Source: Diospyros lotus | Taxonomy: Eukaryota; Streptophyta; Magnoliopsida; Ericales; Ebenaceae | Direction: 5' to 3' | Assembly: GCF_014633365.1 (NCBI RefSeq) | Contig: NC_068338.1 | Coordinates: 22,454,616-22,518,615 of the forward strand | Length of the DNA: 64,000 nucleotides | Shown here: positions 1 to 10,552 of the stretch, piece by piece | How positions within the stretch are numbered: the stretch's first letter is position 1 | Layout of the letters: the number at the start of each line of letters is the position of its first letter | Program-made: the position numbers and the translations under genes | The notes under the pieces: model-generated | What the model was told of the DNA's origin: nothing | What the model saw: the letters and a program-made list of their open reading frames with translations, nothing else | The model's database searches: none

Positions 1-2815
1 ATGAGCTGTTGGTAGAATTTGGGGACTTATTTGTTGAGCCTAATACCTTACCGCCCAACCGAGACTTAGACCACTCCATCAACCTCAAACCAGACTCCGA
101 ACCAGTAAATATCAGGGCTTACCGGTATTCACCCATATAGAAAACAGAGATCAAAAAGATGGTAAAAGAAATGCTGAACCAATCCTTTATACGGCCTAGC
201 CACAGCCCCTTCGCCTTATCGGTCCTTCTAGTCAAGAAGAAGAATGGATCTTGGCGCTTCTGTGTAGACTACCGACGATTGAATGCCCTCACCATAAAAG
301 ACAAGTTCCCCATACCCTTGATAGAAGACCTAATGGATGAGCTGCATAATGCCACCATTTTTTCCAAGCTAGACCTTAGATCGGGCTATCACCAAATCAA
401 AATGAAAGCTGAAGATGTCCACAAAACTGCCTTCAGAACTCACTATGGGCATTTTGAATTTTTGGTGATGCCTTTTGGACTCACCAATGCACCAGCCACC
501 TTTCAATCTCTCATGAACAGAATATTTGAACCTTATTTGAGAAAATTTGTATTAGTCTTCTTTGATGACATTCTCGTTTACAGCCCAAACCTTGGACAAC
601 ACCTATCCCATCTCAGAACCACCCTAGAAGTCCTCAAATCCAACCAACTTTTCATAAAAAGGTCTAAGTGTTGCTTTGGCCAAGATCAGGTGGAATACTT
701 GGGCCATATAATATCAGGGGGGGGGGAGTGAGGGCAGACCCAAGGAAGGTGGAAGCCATGATCAATTGGCCCAAACTCGCGAACTTGAAGGCTCTAAGAG
801 GATTCCTTGGCCTCACGGGATATTATAGACGGTTTGTTAAGGGGTATGGCATCATCAGCCGCCCCCTAACTGATTTGCTAAAGAAGGGGAATTTTAAGTA
901 GGGTGAGGAGGCCAAAGTAGCCTTCGGGAAGCTTAAGGAGGCAGTGAGCACAGTGCCGGCTTTAGGGTTGCCAGATTTTAATGAACCCTTTGTACTGGAG
1001 ACAAATGCTTGTGGAGTTGGTGTAGGGGCAGTCCTAATGCAGAAGGGTAGGCCTCTGGCATTCTTAAGCCAGGCTTTGAGCGCCAGGCACTTGGGGTTGA
1101 GCATATATGAGAAGGAATTCCTAGCAGTCTTGATGGAAGTCGAGAGATGGAGACATTACCTAGAAGGGGGTAGATTCATCATCAAAACAGATCATGAAAG
1201 CCTAAAATTTTTACTACAACATAAGTTACAAACTCAACTACAAAAGAGAGGCATGGCCAAGCTGAGGGGACTTGATTATTCCATACAATACAGGCGGGGC
1301 AAGGAAAATATAGTTGCAGATGCACTATCAAGGTGTCAAGAGGAAGGCAGCTTGGCAATTATCACTACAATAGTTCCCGAATGGTTTCAGGAAGTGGTGG
1401 ACAGCTATGTCGACGATGAGAAGATTAAGGAGCTAATGGAGAGGCTGGTGATGGAACCTAATGGGGCTGGAAACTATACCCTAAAGGAAGGGATGTTGAG
1501 GTTTAAAGGTAGGCTTATCATAGGGAGCAAGGGAGACCTTAAGCAAAAAATTTTACAGTCATTGCACGTCTCACCCGTGGGAGGGCATTCGGGGATCCAA
1601 AATACCTACCTCCGAGTTAAGCAGTTGTTTTATTGGCCTAAGATGAAGGCAGAAGTAAAGAACTTTGTGTTAGCATGCGATATATGCAAGAGATGTAAAC
1701 TGGAGAATGTGGCTTACCCGGGTCTCTTACAACCTCTACCAGTGCCGGATCGAGCTTGGTTTAGTGTAACTATGGACTTCATCGAGGGGCTACCTAAATC
1801 AGAAGGGAGGGATAGTATTTTGGTTGTAGTGGATCGATTCACGAAGTTTGCGTAGTTTATAGGGCTGGCTCACCCCTACATAGCCAAGGAAGTGGCTAGA
1901 ATGTTTAGGGACATAGTAGTATCACAACATGGAGTGCCGAGCACCATCATATCGGACCGCGATAAGATGTTCACAAGCCATTTTTGGCAAGAATTGATGA
2001 GATCTATAGGGATTAAGCTCAATATGTCAACAACATATCATCCCCAAACAGATAGACAAACTGAAAGAGTCAACCAGGTGCTGGAAACCTACCTAAGATG
2101 CATGAGTATACAACAGCCCAAACACTGGCATAGGTGGTTAGCATTGGCACAATGGTGGTATAACACCACCCACCGTACATCCTTAAAAATGTCCCCCTTT
2201 GAGGCACTGTATGGATGCCCACCGCCGCTATTACCTGCCACTGGAGGGCATGCAACAGAGATATCGATGGAAGAATACCTACAACAAAGGAGGATGGTCT
2301 CGCAACAATTAAAGCAAGAATTGGCATCGGCCCGGAATAGGATGAAACAGTATGCTGATAAAAGAAGAAGTGACCAGGAATTTAAAGTGGGAGAAATGGT
2401 GTATCTCAAGCTAAGGTACCCTCACTTGAAGGCTTTCAGCCAAGGGGCAGTATCCAAGTTGAGCCCCCGGTACTTTGGACCATTAGACATAGCAAAAAAA
2501 ATAGGTAAGGTGGCTTACAGACTCCAACTACCCGAAGGCACTCACATACACCTTGTCTTCCATGTATCCTTGCTGAAGTGATCAATTGGGGCGGAGTTGG
2601 TAGACACGGTCCTACTAGCATCGCGTAGGGGTAAAAAGGGTCCTATGGAACCAGAAGCTATTATAGACAGAAGGGTGGTACACAACCAAGGGGTCCCTCT
2701 AATTGAAGTGTTAGTGAAATGGAAACAAGGGAGCAACAAGGACAACTTGTGGGAATATCTACCAGGTCTACTCCAGTGTTTCCCAAGAACAGCAAGCCTA
2801 CTTAGCATTTCTTGA
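1..2815 (+). pseudogene. gypsy pol remnant (RT-RNaseH-integrase-chromodomain)
   Basis: From 159 the frame reads an RT with [11 protein letters not shown], the [10 protein letters not shown] block and a catalytic FFDD ([10 protein letters not shown]). A run of ten G at about 718-727 shifts the frame, and the RT tail (YYRRFV) continues in the frame of 668-901. A TAG at 898-900 precedes RNase H (ETNACGVGVGAVL, KTDHESLK). The integrase zinc region (H-H near 1570, C-D-I-C near 1680) and core (TMDFIEGLP, IISDRDKMF, TERVNQ) follow, with a TAG at 1853-1855. A TGA at 2579-2581 separates integrase from a chromodomain (VLVKWKQ, LWEYLPG) that ends at 2815. In the RNase H the usual ETDAS is ETNAC, so a catalytic Asp is lost as well. 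Confidence 0.88.
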
Positions 2816-2844
2816 GGACAAGAAATGTTCCAAGGGGGGAAAAT

Positions 2845-3260
2845 TGTCACGGCTATGGCTACTTTTACATTTAATTTCAGTCTTATTTCTGTTTGTTTAA
2901 ATATGTACTGCTGTATTTTCCTTATTGTATTTATATTCTAGCTAACAGATTCTGTTAGCTATAGGAGGCCACGTGTAAAGGCCTTAGAAAAAGACAAAAC
3001 ATTATGTTGTAACCGCTGGGGAGGGAAGGATCTGCTGCATCCACTCTACTCCGTGCGCCTATATGCACTACTCCCATTCCACGGGGGGAGGATATGAAAA
3101 GATTGAATACAAAATCATTCTGTTTCTCTCTCTCTCTCTCTCTCTCGCACCCCTCAATTCTCTCTAACTCTCTGTTCTTTCTACTCGACTCTCTTGTCAT
3201 TTCCTTCTAAACCACCCAGCCCAGGGTAGCTCATTGTCATCGTTGCCTAGGTCAGTGACA
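2845..3260 (+). repeat. 3' LTR of the gypsy element
   Basis: The LTR opens TGTCAC right after a purine-rich tract (caaggggggaaaat) and ends GTGACA, a perfect 6-bp terminal inverted repeat of 5'-TG...CA-3' type. Length is 416 bp. It holds a (TC)n run at about 3125-3146. The target-site duplication cannot be tested because the other end is outside the window. Confidence 0.75.
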
Positions 3261-4142
3261 AAGGGGTGGATTCAATGGCTTATATCCATGATTGGGAGTA
3301 AAAATATTCATATAAATGGTAGATATTTCTCTCTCTGGTAACTTAAGCTTTTAGATGAGTTGATGGTCAATAATCTAATATGGTATTTTAGCAACCGAGG
3401 TCCTAAGTATTATTTTCCTCACCAGGCCAATATTTAAATGGTCGCACTTATTTGGCCTACTTATATAATGAAGTTCAGCACGTGAGGGTGTTTTGGGAGT
3501 GAAATTACTAATATAAACATAAAATTACCCTTCTTTTAACAGTTTAAGTTTTTAGAGGAGCTGTTAGTGAACAATTTAATGTCCATAATTGGATTTTCAG
3601 TGTTAGTAAATGGCATGTCTAAAAGCCTTTTTGATAGCTTTTTGAGATAGGGGTCATCCTTCTTTATTACTTCAGTTGTGGAAGTATGTAGCCTCAAGCT
3701 GCAGAAGGTTAAGGAAAAGTGGGGGGTAAATTCTTTTGGAGGGTATGTAACTGAAATAGGATCCATATTCTTTTGTCCGGTATTCTAATACTCTTATGTT
3801 TTAAAGGCCCATATTGTTTGAGATTTCCAAGGTATGTGAATCCCTGCCTTGAATATTTATTTAGGTGAGCATGGGCTTATTCACAGTGGCGGAATCATTG
3901 GTATCAAGGTCCTGGAGGCTACCTTAGCTGTTGGATTGGCTCATTGGTATCAATTTATTTAGGGTTGCCACTACTATCGTCTTTTAGAACTATGGTTATA
4001 TGGTATGGGAGTGTTGTAGAGATTTGAGAAATGACTTGTATTCATCAAATGGTGTTTGGCTCACAGTTATTCAGAGTACCCTGTTGAGGATTCTTAGCCT
4101 TGCTATGTCTCTACTTTTTGTGCCTTAGTTCAATAATATCGC
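3261..4142. other. spacer without recognisable gene
   Basis: About 880 bp of AT-rich sequence between the gypsy 3' LTR and the solo LTR. No frame carries a recognisable domain and no splice-flanked exon of the downstream transporter gene was seen. It may be intron of that transporter, since its last exons lie further on in the same orientation, but this is inference only. Confidence 0.4.
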
Positions 4143-4439
4143 TGATGTAGGACAGAATAATAAATTTTAGGAATTAATATTGTTTATTTTCTTTTTTTTA
4201 TTTATTTTCTATTTTTAATTTGTTTCCTGATTTCTTTTGATATCTTTTTGTTTCCTTTAGTTAGTAGAATCCTAATTAGTTTGGATTAAGGAATCCTAGT
4301 TAGAGTAGATTTTATCTATTGGTTATCTCTAAATAGTCTTTTAGATTGTAATTGAAGGTAGCTTTTGATTATTAACAATGATTAATAATATTGATTTGCA
4401 TAAATGAGTTTACTCTTGTGTTTTGTTTTGGGTTCTGCA
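4143..4439 (+). repeat. solo LTR, inverted relative to the LTR at 8587-8860
   Basis: The sequence starts TGATGTAGGACAG and ends GGTTCTGCA. It is homologous over its length to the reverse complement of 8587-8860: shared blocks include GTAGGACAGAATA, TATCTTTTTGTTTCCTTTAG and TTGTGTTTTGTTT. No primer binding site follows it and no polypurine tract precedes it, so it is not an end of an element in its own orientation. No clear target-site duplication is visible. It is either a solo LTR or an LTR that has been inverted. Confidence 0.6.
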
Positions 4440-4508
4440 TCTAACTTCTAACAGCTATCATCATCAACCATCAGTTTCAGCGCTCTTGAAGTGCATATTG
4501 TTCATCCG

Positions 4509-5378
4509 TGTCAGGATCCTGTCCTAACTTAGGGTTTGATGAAGAACAAAATGTAGAACGAGAGAGGGAAAGAGAAAGGAGAGGGAGAAAATTGAGAGAA
4601 ATTAGCGAAAGACAGAGAGAACAAAGAGGGAGAATTGAAGAGAGAGAAAGGAATTTCAGATTCTTATTTCTCAACACCTTCAATACAGTTTCAAGCCTAG
4701 TTAGCAATTTGGCGTATGGAAAAAATTCGGGATGGTAAAAATACAAGTATTATTTGGCTCGACATATTTTAAATACGGTAAAAAATTCAATCAAATATTC
4801 GTCATATGGAAAATATTTGGGATATAATTAATTCATGTTTAATATGTTTCAACTGAATAAATTTGGCAATAAAAATTTGGCATATTATATATGCACACAA
4901 ATATAATTATTATGTGCATTGTTCAGTGGAAGGAGACTCATGGTTCAAACTTCAAAGAGGGCAAATGAAAAGTTTTTGTGCTTTTTTCAATAGAAGGAGG
5001 ACAGTTGGGTTTCCTAGACGAATTTTTCAGCCGAATTTTTAAAAAATTCGTTTGGTACACGTTTTAAACTTTTTAGTTTTAAAAGTCATGTATTAATCCG
5101 AATCTTTCAAATAGACGCGAGTATAATACTTTTCTGAAAAATACAGAATAATTCGTGTATTATACGTGAATTATTCGGCTGATTGCAAACAAGGGTCTCA
5201 AGTAGCTTTATATAGCTACTCTATATTTAGTTTTCAGTCACATGTTGTAACTGAAAATGTACAACTGCCCTACAACTAATCAACTAAGTTAACAGATATA
5301 ACAGTTGCTAACTACTCCTGGGAATTAATCTGCTACAATTGGCTCTCTTGTAAGCCCAATACACCCGAGGTCTTGACA
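4509..5378 (-). repeat. 3' LTR of the minus gypsy derivative, with an insertion
   Basis: On the minus strand the LTR starts TGTCAAGACC just after the pol end and a tract reading CTAAAGGACAGTGGAAA. It ends GGATCCTGACA, giving TGTCA/TGACA inverted ends. Between about 4735 and 5200 lies an AT-rich block with repeated ATTCG motifs that looks foreign to the LTR; without it the LTR would be about 0.4 kb, the size of the other gypsy LTRs here. A (TC)n-rich stretch near the 3' end (4555-4650) is typical of the LTRs in this window. Confidence 0.55.
4735..5200. mobile_element. probable small insertion inside the LTR
   Basis: AT-rich, no ORF, many ATTCG/CGAAT motifs, and an imperfect palindrome near its right end (GAATAATTC ... 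GAATTATTC, about 5148-5178). A GCAA tetranucleotide lies near both ends (AGCAATTT at left, TTGCAAAC at right), but this is too short to prove a target-site duplication. A non-autonomous DNA transposon is the simplest reading. Confidence 0.35.
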
Positions 5379-5515
5379 TTTCCACTGTCCTTTAGAATTT
5401 TCTTGTCCTCAAGAAATTAAAGAAATTGGGCAGCCTGAGGGAATTGGGTGAGCAGGTCTGGCAGATACTCTCAAATGTTGTGATCTGGATGCAAATGGGA
5501 TCATTGGACTAACAC

Positions 5516-7692
5516 CTATGTAAGGGGCAAACTATCTTTATAAATCACCCTTCTGTCTAGTATAGCCATTGGTTGAATCTCAACCTGATTATCATCTTCT
5601 ATAGCAGGTAAGGCTGTGCTAGATAGATCCTGTGGATCAATTGTCTTCTGAAGTAAAGAAAGATGGAAGACTGGATGTGTATTAGTGTTGGATGGCAGCT
5701 GCAATCTCTGGAAAGGACTGAAGTGCAGCATTGCAGGCTGCCATTGAATAGTCTGCCTCGAAAATCCACCGCTCAGGTTTTCTGTATCTTCAAATCCTTC
5801 CGCTTCCAGAGCTTGTACAGAAAACAACTGAGCCACTCGACTTATTTTATTTCTGAGGAATTTCTGTAGTTTCTTCCCTGAAACCAGTTTACAAGCTCCC
5901 ATCTCCATGCTGCAAATAAGAGTCAACTTCTTCCCTTCTATTTCAAATGTCACCTCAAGTTTATTAAAATCAAAGATAATGGGGCTAACTGTCCTCATCC
6001 ATTCCACTCCCAACACAATGTCACAGCCCCCCACTTTTGAGAATCTTCAGGTTAGCAATAAATTCATGCCCTTGCATCTCCCATCTGAAATCCACACATC
6101 TTGACTTGCTGTATGTCTTGTTCCCATTAGCCACTGTTACTGACAAGGGTAAAGTAGTTTTCACCTTGCAGTACAATTCCTTGGCAGTATTTTTATCCAA
6201 GAAGCTATGAGTGCTGCCACTATCGATCAATACCATCATTTTTCTAATCCCAACCAATGCTTCCACCTTTATAATCTTATTTGTAGGGCAACCTTTCAAT
6301 GCATGCAAAGAAATTTCTCCATCTTCATTCCCCGGTACATTCTCAGCAGCCATTTCTGCCTCTTCTGAGATTTCTTCTTCTTCTCCATCCAAGCCTTCTA
6401 TTCTCAACAACTGCCTCTTACATTGATGTACAGAGCTATATTTCTCTCCACATTTATAACACAGTCCTAGCGGTCTTCTCTGTTCTGAAGCATAGAGTTT
6501 CACCACACTAGGACCTTGAGGAGCCCTAGGATAGGAATTTCCCTTAGTCACCCCTTGGATATTAGCCCAAGAATTATTCAAAGACTGGTGACTGCCAAAA
6601 TTATTTCCTTTGTAAGGAATCTGATGCTTCTTAAAGATGGCTTCTACTGTAAATTCTTGCAGTTTAGCATTCTCAGCTGCCTGTTTAACTGTCACAATTT
6701 GCAACATTTTTATAGTAGGCCTTAACTTCTCATTTAGTCCACTAATAAAGATAAGAGACAAAATAAGCTTCTGTTAGTGTAGGATGTGCCACTATCATCA
6801 AAGATTTTAATTCTTCAAACTTGATTTGATAATCTAGTACAGATCCTTGCTGTTTCAATTTGTTAAATTCCTTGACGACATCAGTCATATTCTGATCACC
6901 AAATCTTTCACAGAGAATAGAGAGGGAGAACATTCTGCTCACATAAAATAATGTTAAATTCAAAGTCACTGTGCATACCAAAAAGGTTTTTGTAGTTGGA
7001 TCTTTGATTTAGGAGCAAATTCAAAGTAATGGGCTACCAAGAGGTTTATTGAAAGGTAAGGTCAGTTGTGAAACATTATTAACGGGCAGTTCAAGAAAAG
7101 GCAACTGGTAAAGGGGTTTAGAGAGTTCCTCAGGGAAAGTATCAAGAGATTTTTCAATTTCCTGACATGTTTCTTGCTGAGGTTCATGAGGACTTTCCTC
7201 ATGTAAACAATTCCCCCTTGTGCTTCTATTACTTCTTCCTCTTCTTCAAAACATTCTAAAAGGATCATGAACAGATTCATTAGAATGAAGAGACTCAGTT
7301 GATTCACCTTCATTGGGTTGTATGCCCAGTAGTTTGAGGACTTGCGCCCTCTGTTCAATAAGTGTTCCCACTATACCCTAAAGACCCTTGAGTTTTCTCA
7401 TTCTGGTTTTCAAGGGATTTTATGGAATTTTGCAATGACTGGAGATCAGCAGGTGTAGTGGAGGAAGGTTGGTCTAATTGATGAAAAATGAATGAACACT
7501 CTTCAGTTTGTGAGCAGTAAACAGATGGTAAGAATATTGTGACTCAACAACTGAGGGATGCATTCTAGGCAAAGGAGAACCTAAGATATACCTTTGGTTC
7601 ACATAGGAGGTAGGGATCATGGGTGAATAATAATCCCTATGCTGGTGTAAGTGAGTAGCTATGAATCGTAGATTTTGATATATTTGGGGCAT
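5516..7692 (-). pseudogene. gag-protease joined to chromodomain tail, RT/RH/IN deleted
   Basis: The gag start is probably the ATG at 7692 (MPQIYQNLRF). Gag continues through 7062-7358 and 6742-6981 in shifted frames, then 6021-6761, which carries a CYKCG...HQC zinc knuckle of chromovirus type. The protease is LIDSGSTHSFLD, with the catalytic D-S-G intact. At about 5700-5730 the frame jumps from the region after protease (KKLQKFL...VQALEAEGF) to the end of integrase/chromodomain (HPVFHLSLLQ, AILDRRVIYK), so several kilobases of pol are deleted. The deletion is in frame, leaving one open frame 5516-6034 across the join. Confidence 0.75.
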
Positions 7693-8568
7693 GGTTGGGG
7701 AAATAGGGTTATTGAAAACCTAAGCACACAAATCCAATTAGCATTATTTCAGAAAACAGAATATTTATTCCAAAGAAGGAAAGAAACAACCTGTTTTCTT
7801 TGCAAGAAGAAACATTATTAATTGGGTTAATTAGTTTTTGGGTTTAATTTGCAAGGAGTTGGGCATGGGTTATCAGATCAATAAATAAAAGTTATGGGCT
7901 GTATTGAAGTAGTAAATTAGGGTTAAGAAATTGAGCAAACCAGATGAGAGGTTCTGGCGAGGCAACAGAGAATGGAATTGGGTAAATGGGAAATTGGGTA
8001 GGGTCATTGCAGTTGGGTAAAGCAGAGATTGTTTGAGAGACAGCTTAAGGGGTGGACAACAGAGCAAGAGGATGCAACGGTGTGGTTGCAAGTGGTGGTC
8101 GATGATGGCTGAAGTTCTCGACTCTGGAGGATGTAACGACAGGCTACATCTATGTTGTCAGGAGCTCCAGTGAAGGTGGTCGACCTCAGTTGAGGGCTTC
8201 TGGAAAGGAAAGCAGAAAAATTGGTATAGTTGGCTTCTACAAAGGCTCTCAGCTCCAGCAACTCAGTTGGCTAGGATTCCAACTTCTCTGGCAAGGCTAT
8301 GCAAGGATTCCAACCATGATGCCAGCTGCTGCAATGTCTTCAGAGGTAGGACTTTCACTTTGTGAAGGCTCTTCAGAATGCTAAAGGTTGCTGTGGATGG
8401 CTTCAGGCAATGGCTGAAAGTTGATGGTTCTGTTTGCTGAATGCTTGAAGAACTTCAACGATGCAGATTGTGTGTGCTCAAATGATGAAGGTGGTGCATC
8501 AGCAATGGAAAGACAGATGATTTTCTAAAATTAACTTTAGAAAGTCCTCTAATACAATTCAGAATTTT
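7693..8568 (-). other. 5' leader of the minus gypsy derivative
   Basis: An untranslated leader of almost 0.9 kb between PBS and gag. Short open frames exist, but none matches a known domain. Its pairing with the 8587-8860 LTR is direct, while the gag below it matches the other gypsy families in the window. Confidence 0.45.
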
Positions 8569-8586
8569 GGCTTTGATACCAATTAG
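8569..8586 (-). other. primer binding site (tRNA-Met type)
   Basis: Immediately inside the 5' LTR the minus strand reads CTAATTGGTATCAAAGCC. The TGGTATCA core is the usual plant initiator-tRNA-Met primer site; one mismatch (AAAGC for AGAGC) lies in the 3' part. The site fixes the LTR end at 8587 and the element's orientation. Confidence 0.65.
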
Positions 8587-8860
8587 TGCAGAATCTGAAA
8601 CAAAACACAAAGAGTAAACTCGTTTACTCAAATCATTATCATTAATCAATGTCAATAATCAAACACTACCCTCAATTACAATGTGAAGGCCTATTTGTAG
8701 ACAACAGATAAAAATTTACTCTAACTAGGATTGCTTAATTCAATCTAAATAGGATTCTACTAAAGGAAACAAAAAGATATTAGAAGAAATTAGGAAATAA
8801 ATTAAAAATCGAAAATAAACAATACTAATCCATGAAATTTACTATTCTGTCCTACTAGCA
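8587..8860 (-). repeat. 5' LTR of the minus gypsy derivative
   Basis: 274 bp, minus strand, starting TGCTAGTAGGACAG and ending TTCTGCA next to the PBS. It is homologous to the plus-strand solo LTR at 4143-4439 and unrelated to the 3' LTR at 4509-5378. Confidence 0.7.
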
Positions 8861-9272
8861 TCCTAAGAGGCTTCTTTGTGGGGATTATTTTATGGGGGAT
8901 GCTAGTGATAAATTTTAGTGTGAAGGAGAGGATGGTCTGTCATGAGATTTTGGTCCACAAAAGAGGAACCTCATCCGTGGGATTTGGGAATTGGCAAGCT
9001 CATCCACACCATTGCTCTGATAACAATCCTATGGAATAGGAACCTCCTTAGTAAGTTGTGGAGATTGAGTGGATTCCTCCTAGATCTTTTCTTATTGTGG
9101 ATAAGGCGCAGCTAGTAAATATTACATTTACACCTTCTGGAAAAGTAAAATATAATTTTTCCTTTGTGCTGCTGGAATTGTTATAGACTTCGTAATATAG
9201 TAGAATTCATGCAATTGATGTTTCAATAAGGCCAGAGTAATTGTTCTTATTTGTTTGGTATCTATATTGCAG
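8861..9272. other. probable intron sequence
   Basis: No coding signal seen. It ends in a clean acceptor (TATATTGCAG at 9263-9272), so it is most likely the 3' end of the intron before the transporter exon at 9273. Confidence 0.45.
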
Positions 9273-10552
9273 GATGTGATGGTGCACCACTGCTGCCTTT
9301 ACTCTTTGTTATAGTCAACATGGGTTTCAACATATCTTTGCTGCATCTGCTAAAAATATCCTCTGCTGTGGTATCTTGTCTTGCATCCACAATTTCAGGT
9401 ATGCCATTCACTTGGCCAAAGCAGTCTTCATATTATTGTCAATGATATAACCCTCGGTGCTCTACATGGAGCCTGTGTAAAACTAAATTCAAGTTGACTT
9501 GGTGGTCAGACAGAATTATAAAATTCCAAGTAATAAAGCTTTGACAAAATCAATTGAGGTGTTCCATTAGCATGGCCTTGTAGTTTGTAAAGGTGCCACT
9601 CTGGCAAGGTCTGGTGTCCAGAGAGTCTACATTTAAAGTTGAAATAGTTTTGAGTTTCCCTGGAATGCCAACCTCAGCTAAATCCAATAGGACATGTATC
9701 ACAACCAGATATATGATCTCTGATATATTGCTATCATCCATTTACATAAAAAAAGAAGATATATTGCTATCACCCAGTAATCATCACACAGGTCATTCTT
9801 TCTACCCACACCTACCTGAAGTATATATGGCTTACCAACTCATCCTTTTTGATTTCCGTTGGGGCCCTGCTTGAGCATGGCTAAGATTAAGTTGGTCTTG
9901 CTTTTTTTCTTTGAGGTGCAGTTTGCACATTGACCAATATAGTCTTTTGGCTTTACCGGGAGAGGCATAGCCTCAGTTCAGTTACTGTTAGGTGTGGTCG
10001 GCACCTACTCATTTATTGTTCTTGTTTCTAAATAGTTTTTGTACTTGTTTTTGGTGGTTGGCTTCTTAATGAGGGTAGAACATATTTTACAGTTAAATGA
10101 CATTGGTTTGAACTAAATATATAGGAGAATATATAAATAGTGCTTCCAAGAGGAGAAACAGTAATCATCCCTGACTATTGGAAATGGAAATTATGCCCAC
10201 ATGAATCAACATGCGAAGCAACTAGCTGGATAGAGATAGGATCCTACAAAGCTTAAAGTACCTGGAAGATGTAAACAATCTCCTGTCTGTTGGATAATGG
10301 AGCATTTTTGTTGTTGTTTTGTTTTTTTATCCCCCTCTGATTTTTTTCTTCTCCATTTGGATTTTGCATCGCAGTGCCAATATCAGTGTTTCTCTTCACG
10401 CTCCCATTACCATACATTGGCGTTGCATCGTCCCTGCCACCGGATCTGTGGCTGGTGCTGTCGTCCTAATGGCTGGCATGCTGATTTACACTTGGTCTCC
10501 ATCATCAGCTCCCCGTAACCATAGCGCCATCACTGGTCCGACTGAACCATGA
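9273..10552 (+). pseudogene. last two exons of a CRT-like (CLT) transporter, frameshifted
   Basis: Exon 9273-9398 (acceptor GCAG, donor GTATGC) encodes GCDGAPLLPLLF, then a hydrophobic segment with FNISLLHLLKISSAVVSCL. Exon 10375-10552 (acceptor ATCGCAG) continues in phase as VPISVFLFTLPLPYIGVASS, then must shift by one base near 10441 to read GSVAGAVVLMAGMLIY and end at a TGA (10550-10552). These blocks fit the C-terminal membrane helices of plant chloroquine-resistance-transporter-like proteins, plastid-envelope exporters of glutathione and its precursors. All earlier exons are absent from the window; they may lie upstream of the nested retrotransposons or be lost. Family call from remembered motifs; a sequencing error could explain the single-base shift. 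Confidence 0.6.

Larger units (their letters stand above)
1..3260 (+). mobile_element. Ty3/gypsy chromovirus, 3' part, degenerate
   Basis: This is the 3' portion of a chromodomain-bearing Ty3/gypsy retrotransposon; its 5' LTR, gag and protease lie before the window. The order read on the plus strand is reverse transcriptase, RNase H, integrase, chromodomain, polypurine tract (about 2831-2843) and 3' LTR (2845-3260). Several stops and a homopolymer frameshift make it incapable of encoding a working polyprotein. Its close relatives in the window are the plus-strand gypsy copies at 23.2-26.0 kb and 37.6-39.6 kb, whose residues match in the same domains but whose LTR differs, so it is a separate family or subfamily. 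Confidence 0.9.
4509..8860 (-). mobile_element. minus-strand gypsy derivative with internal deletion and unlike LTRs
   Basis: Read on the minus strand from 8860: an LTR (8587-8860), a PBS-like site, a leader of about 0.9 kb, broken gag, protease, then a direct jump to the chromodomain end of pol, a polypurine-like tract and a 3' LTR (4509-5378). RT, RNase H and integrase are missing. The two LTRs do not resemble each other: the 5' one begins TGCTAGTAGGACAG and ends TTCTGCA, the 3' one begins TGTCAAGACC and ends TCCTGACA. The element is therefore a recombinant of two families or a nest of two elements. Confidence 0.6.

Noticed and set aside
3536..3766. 76-codon minus-strand frame between the gypsy LTR and the solo LTR
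   Set aside because: No recognisable domain, no supporting splice or promoter context.
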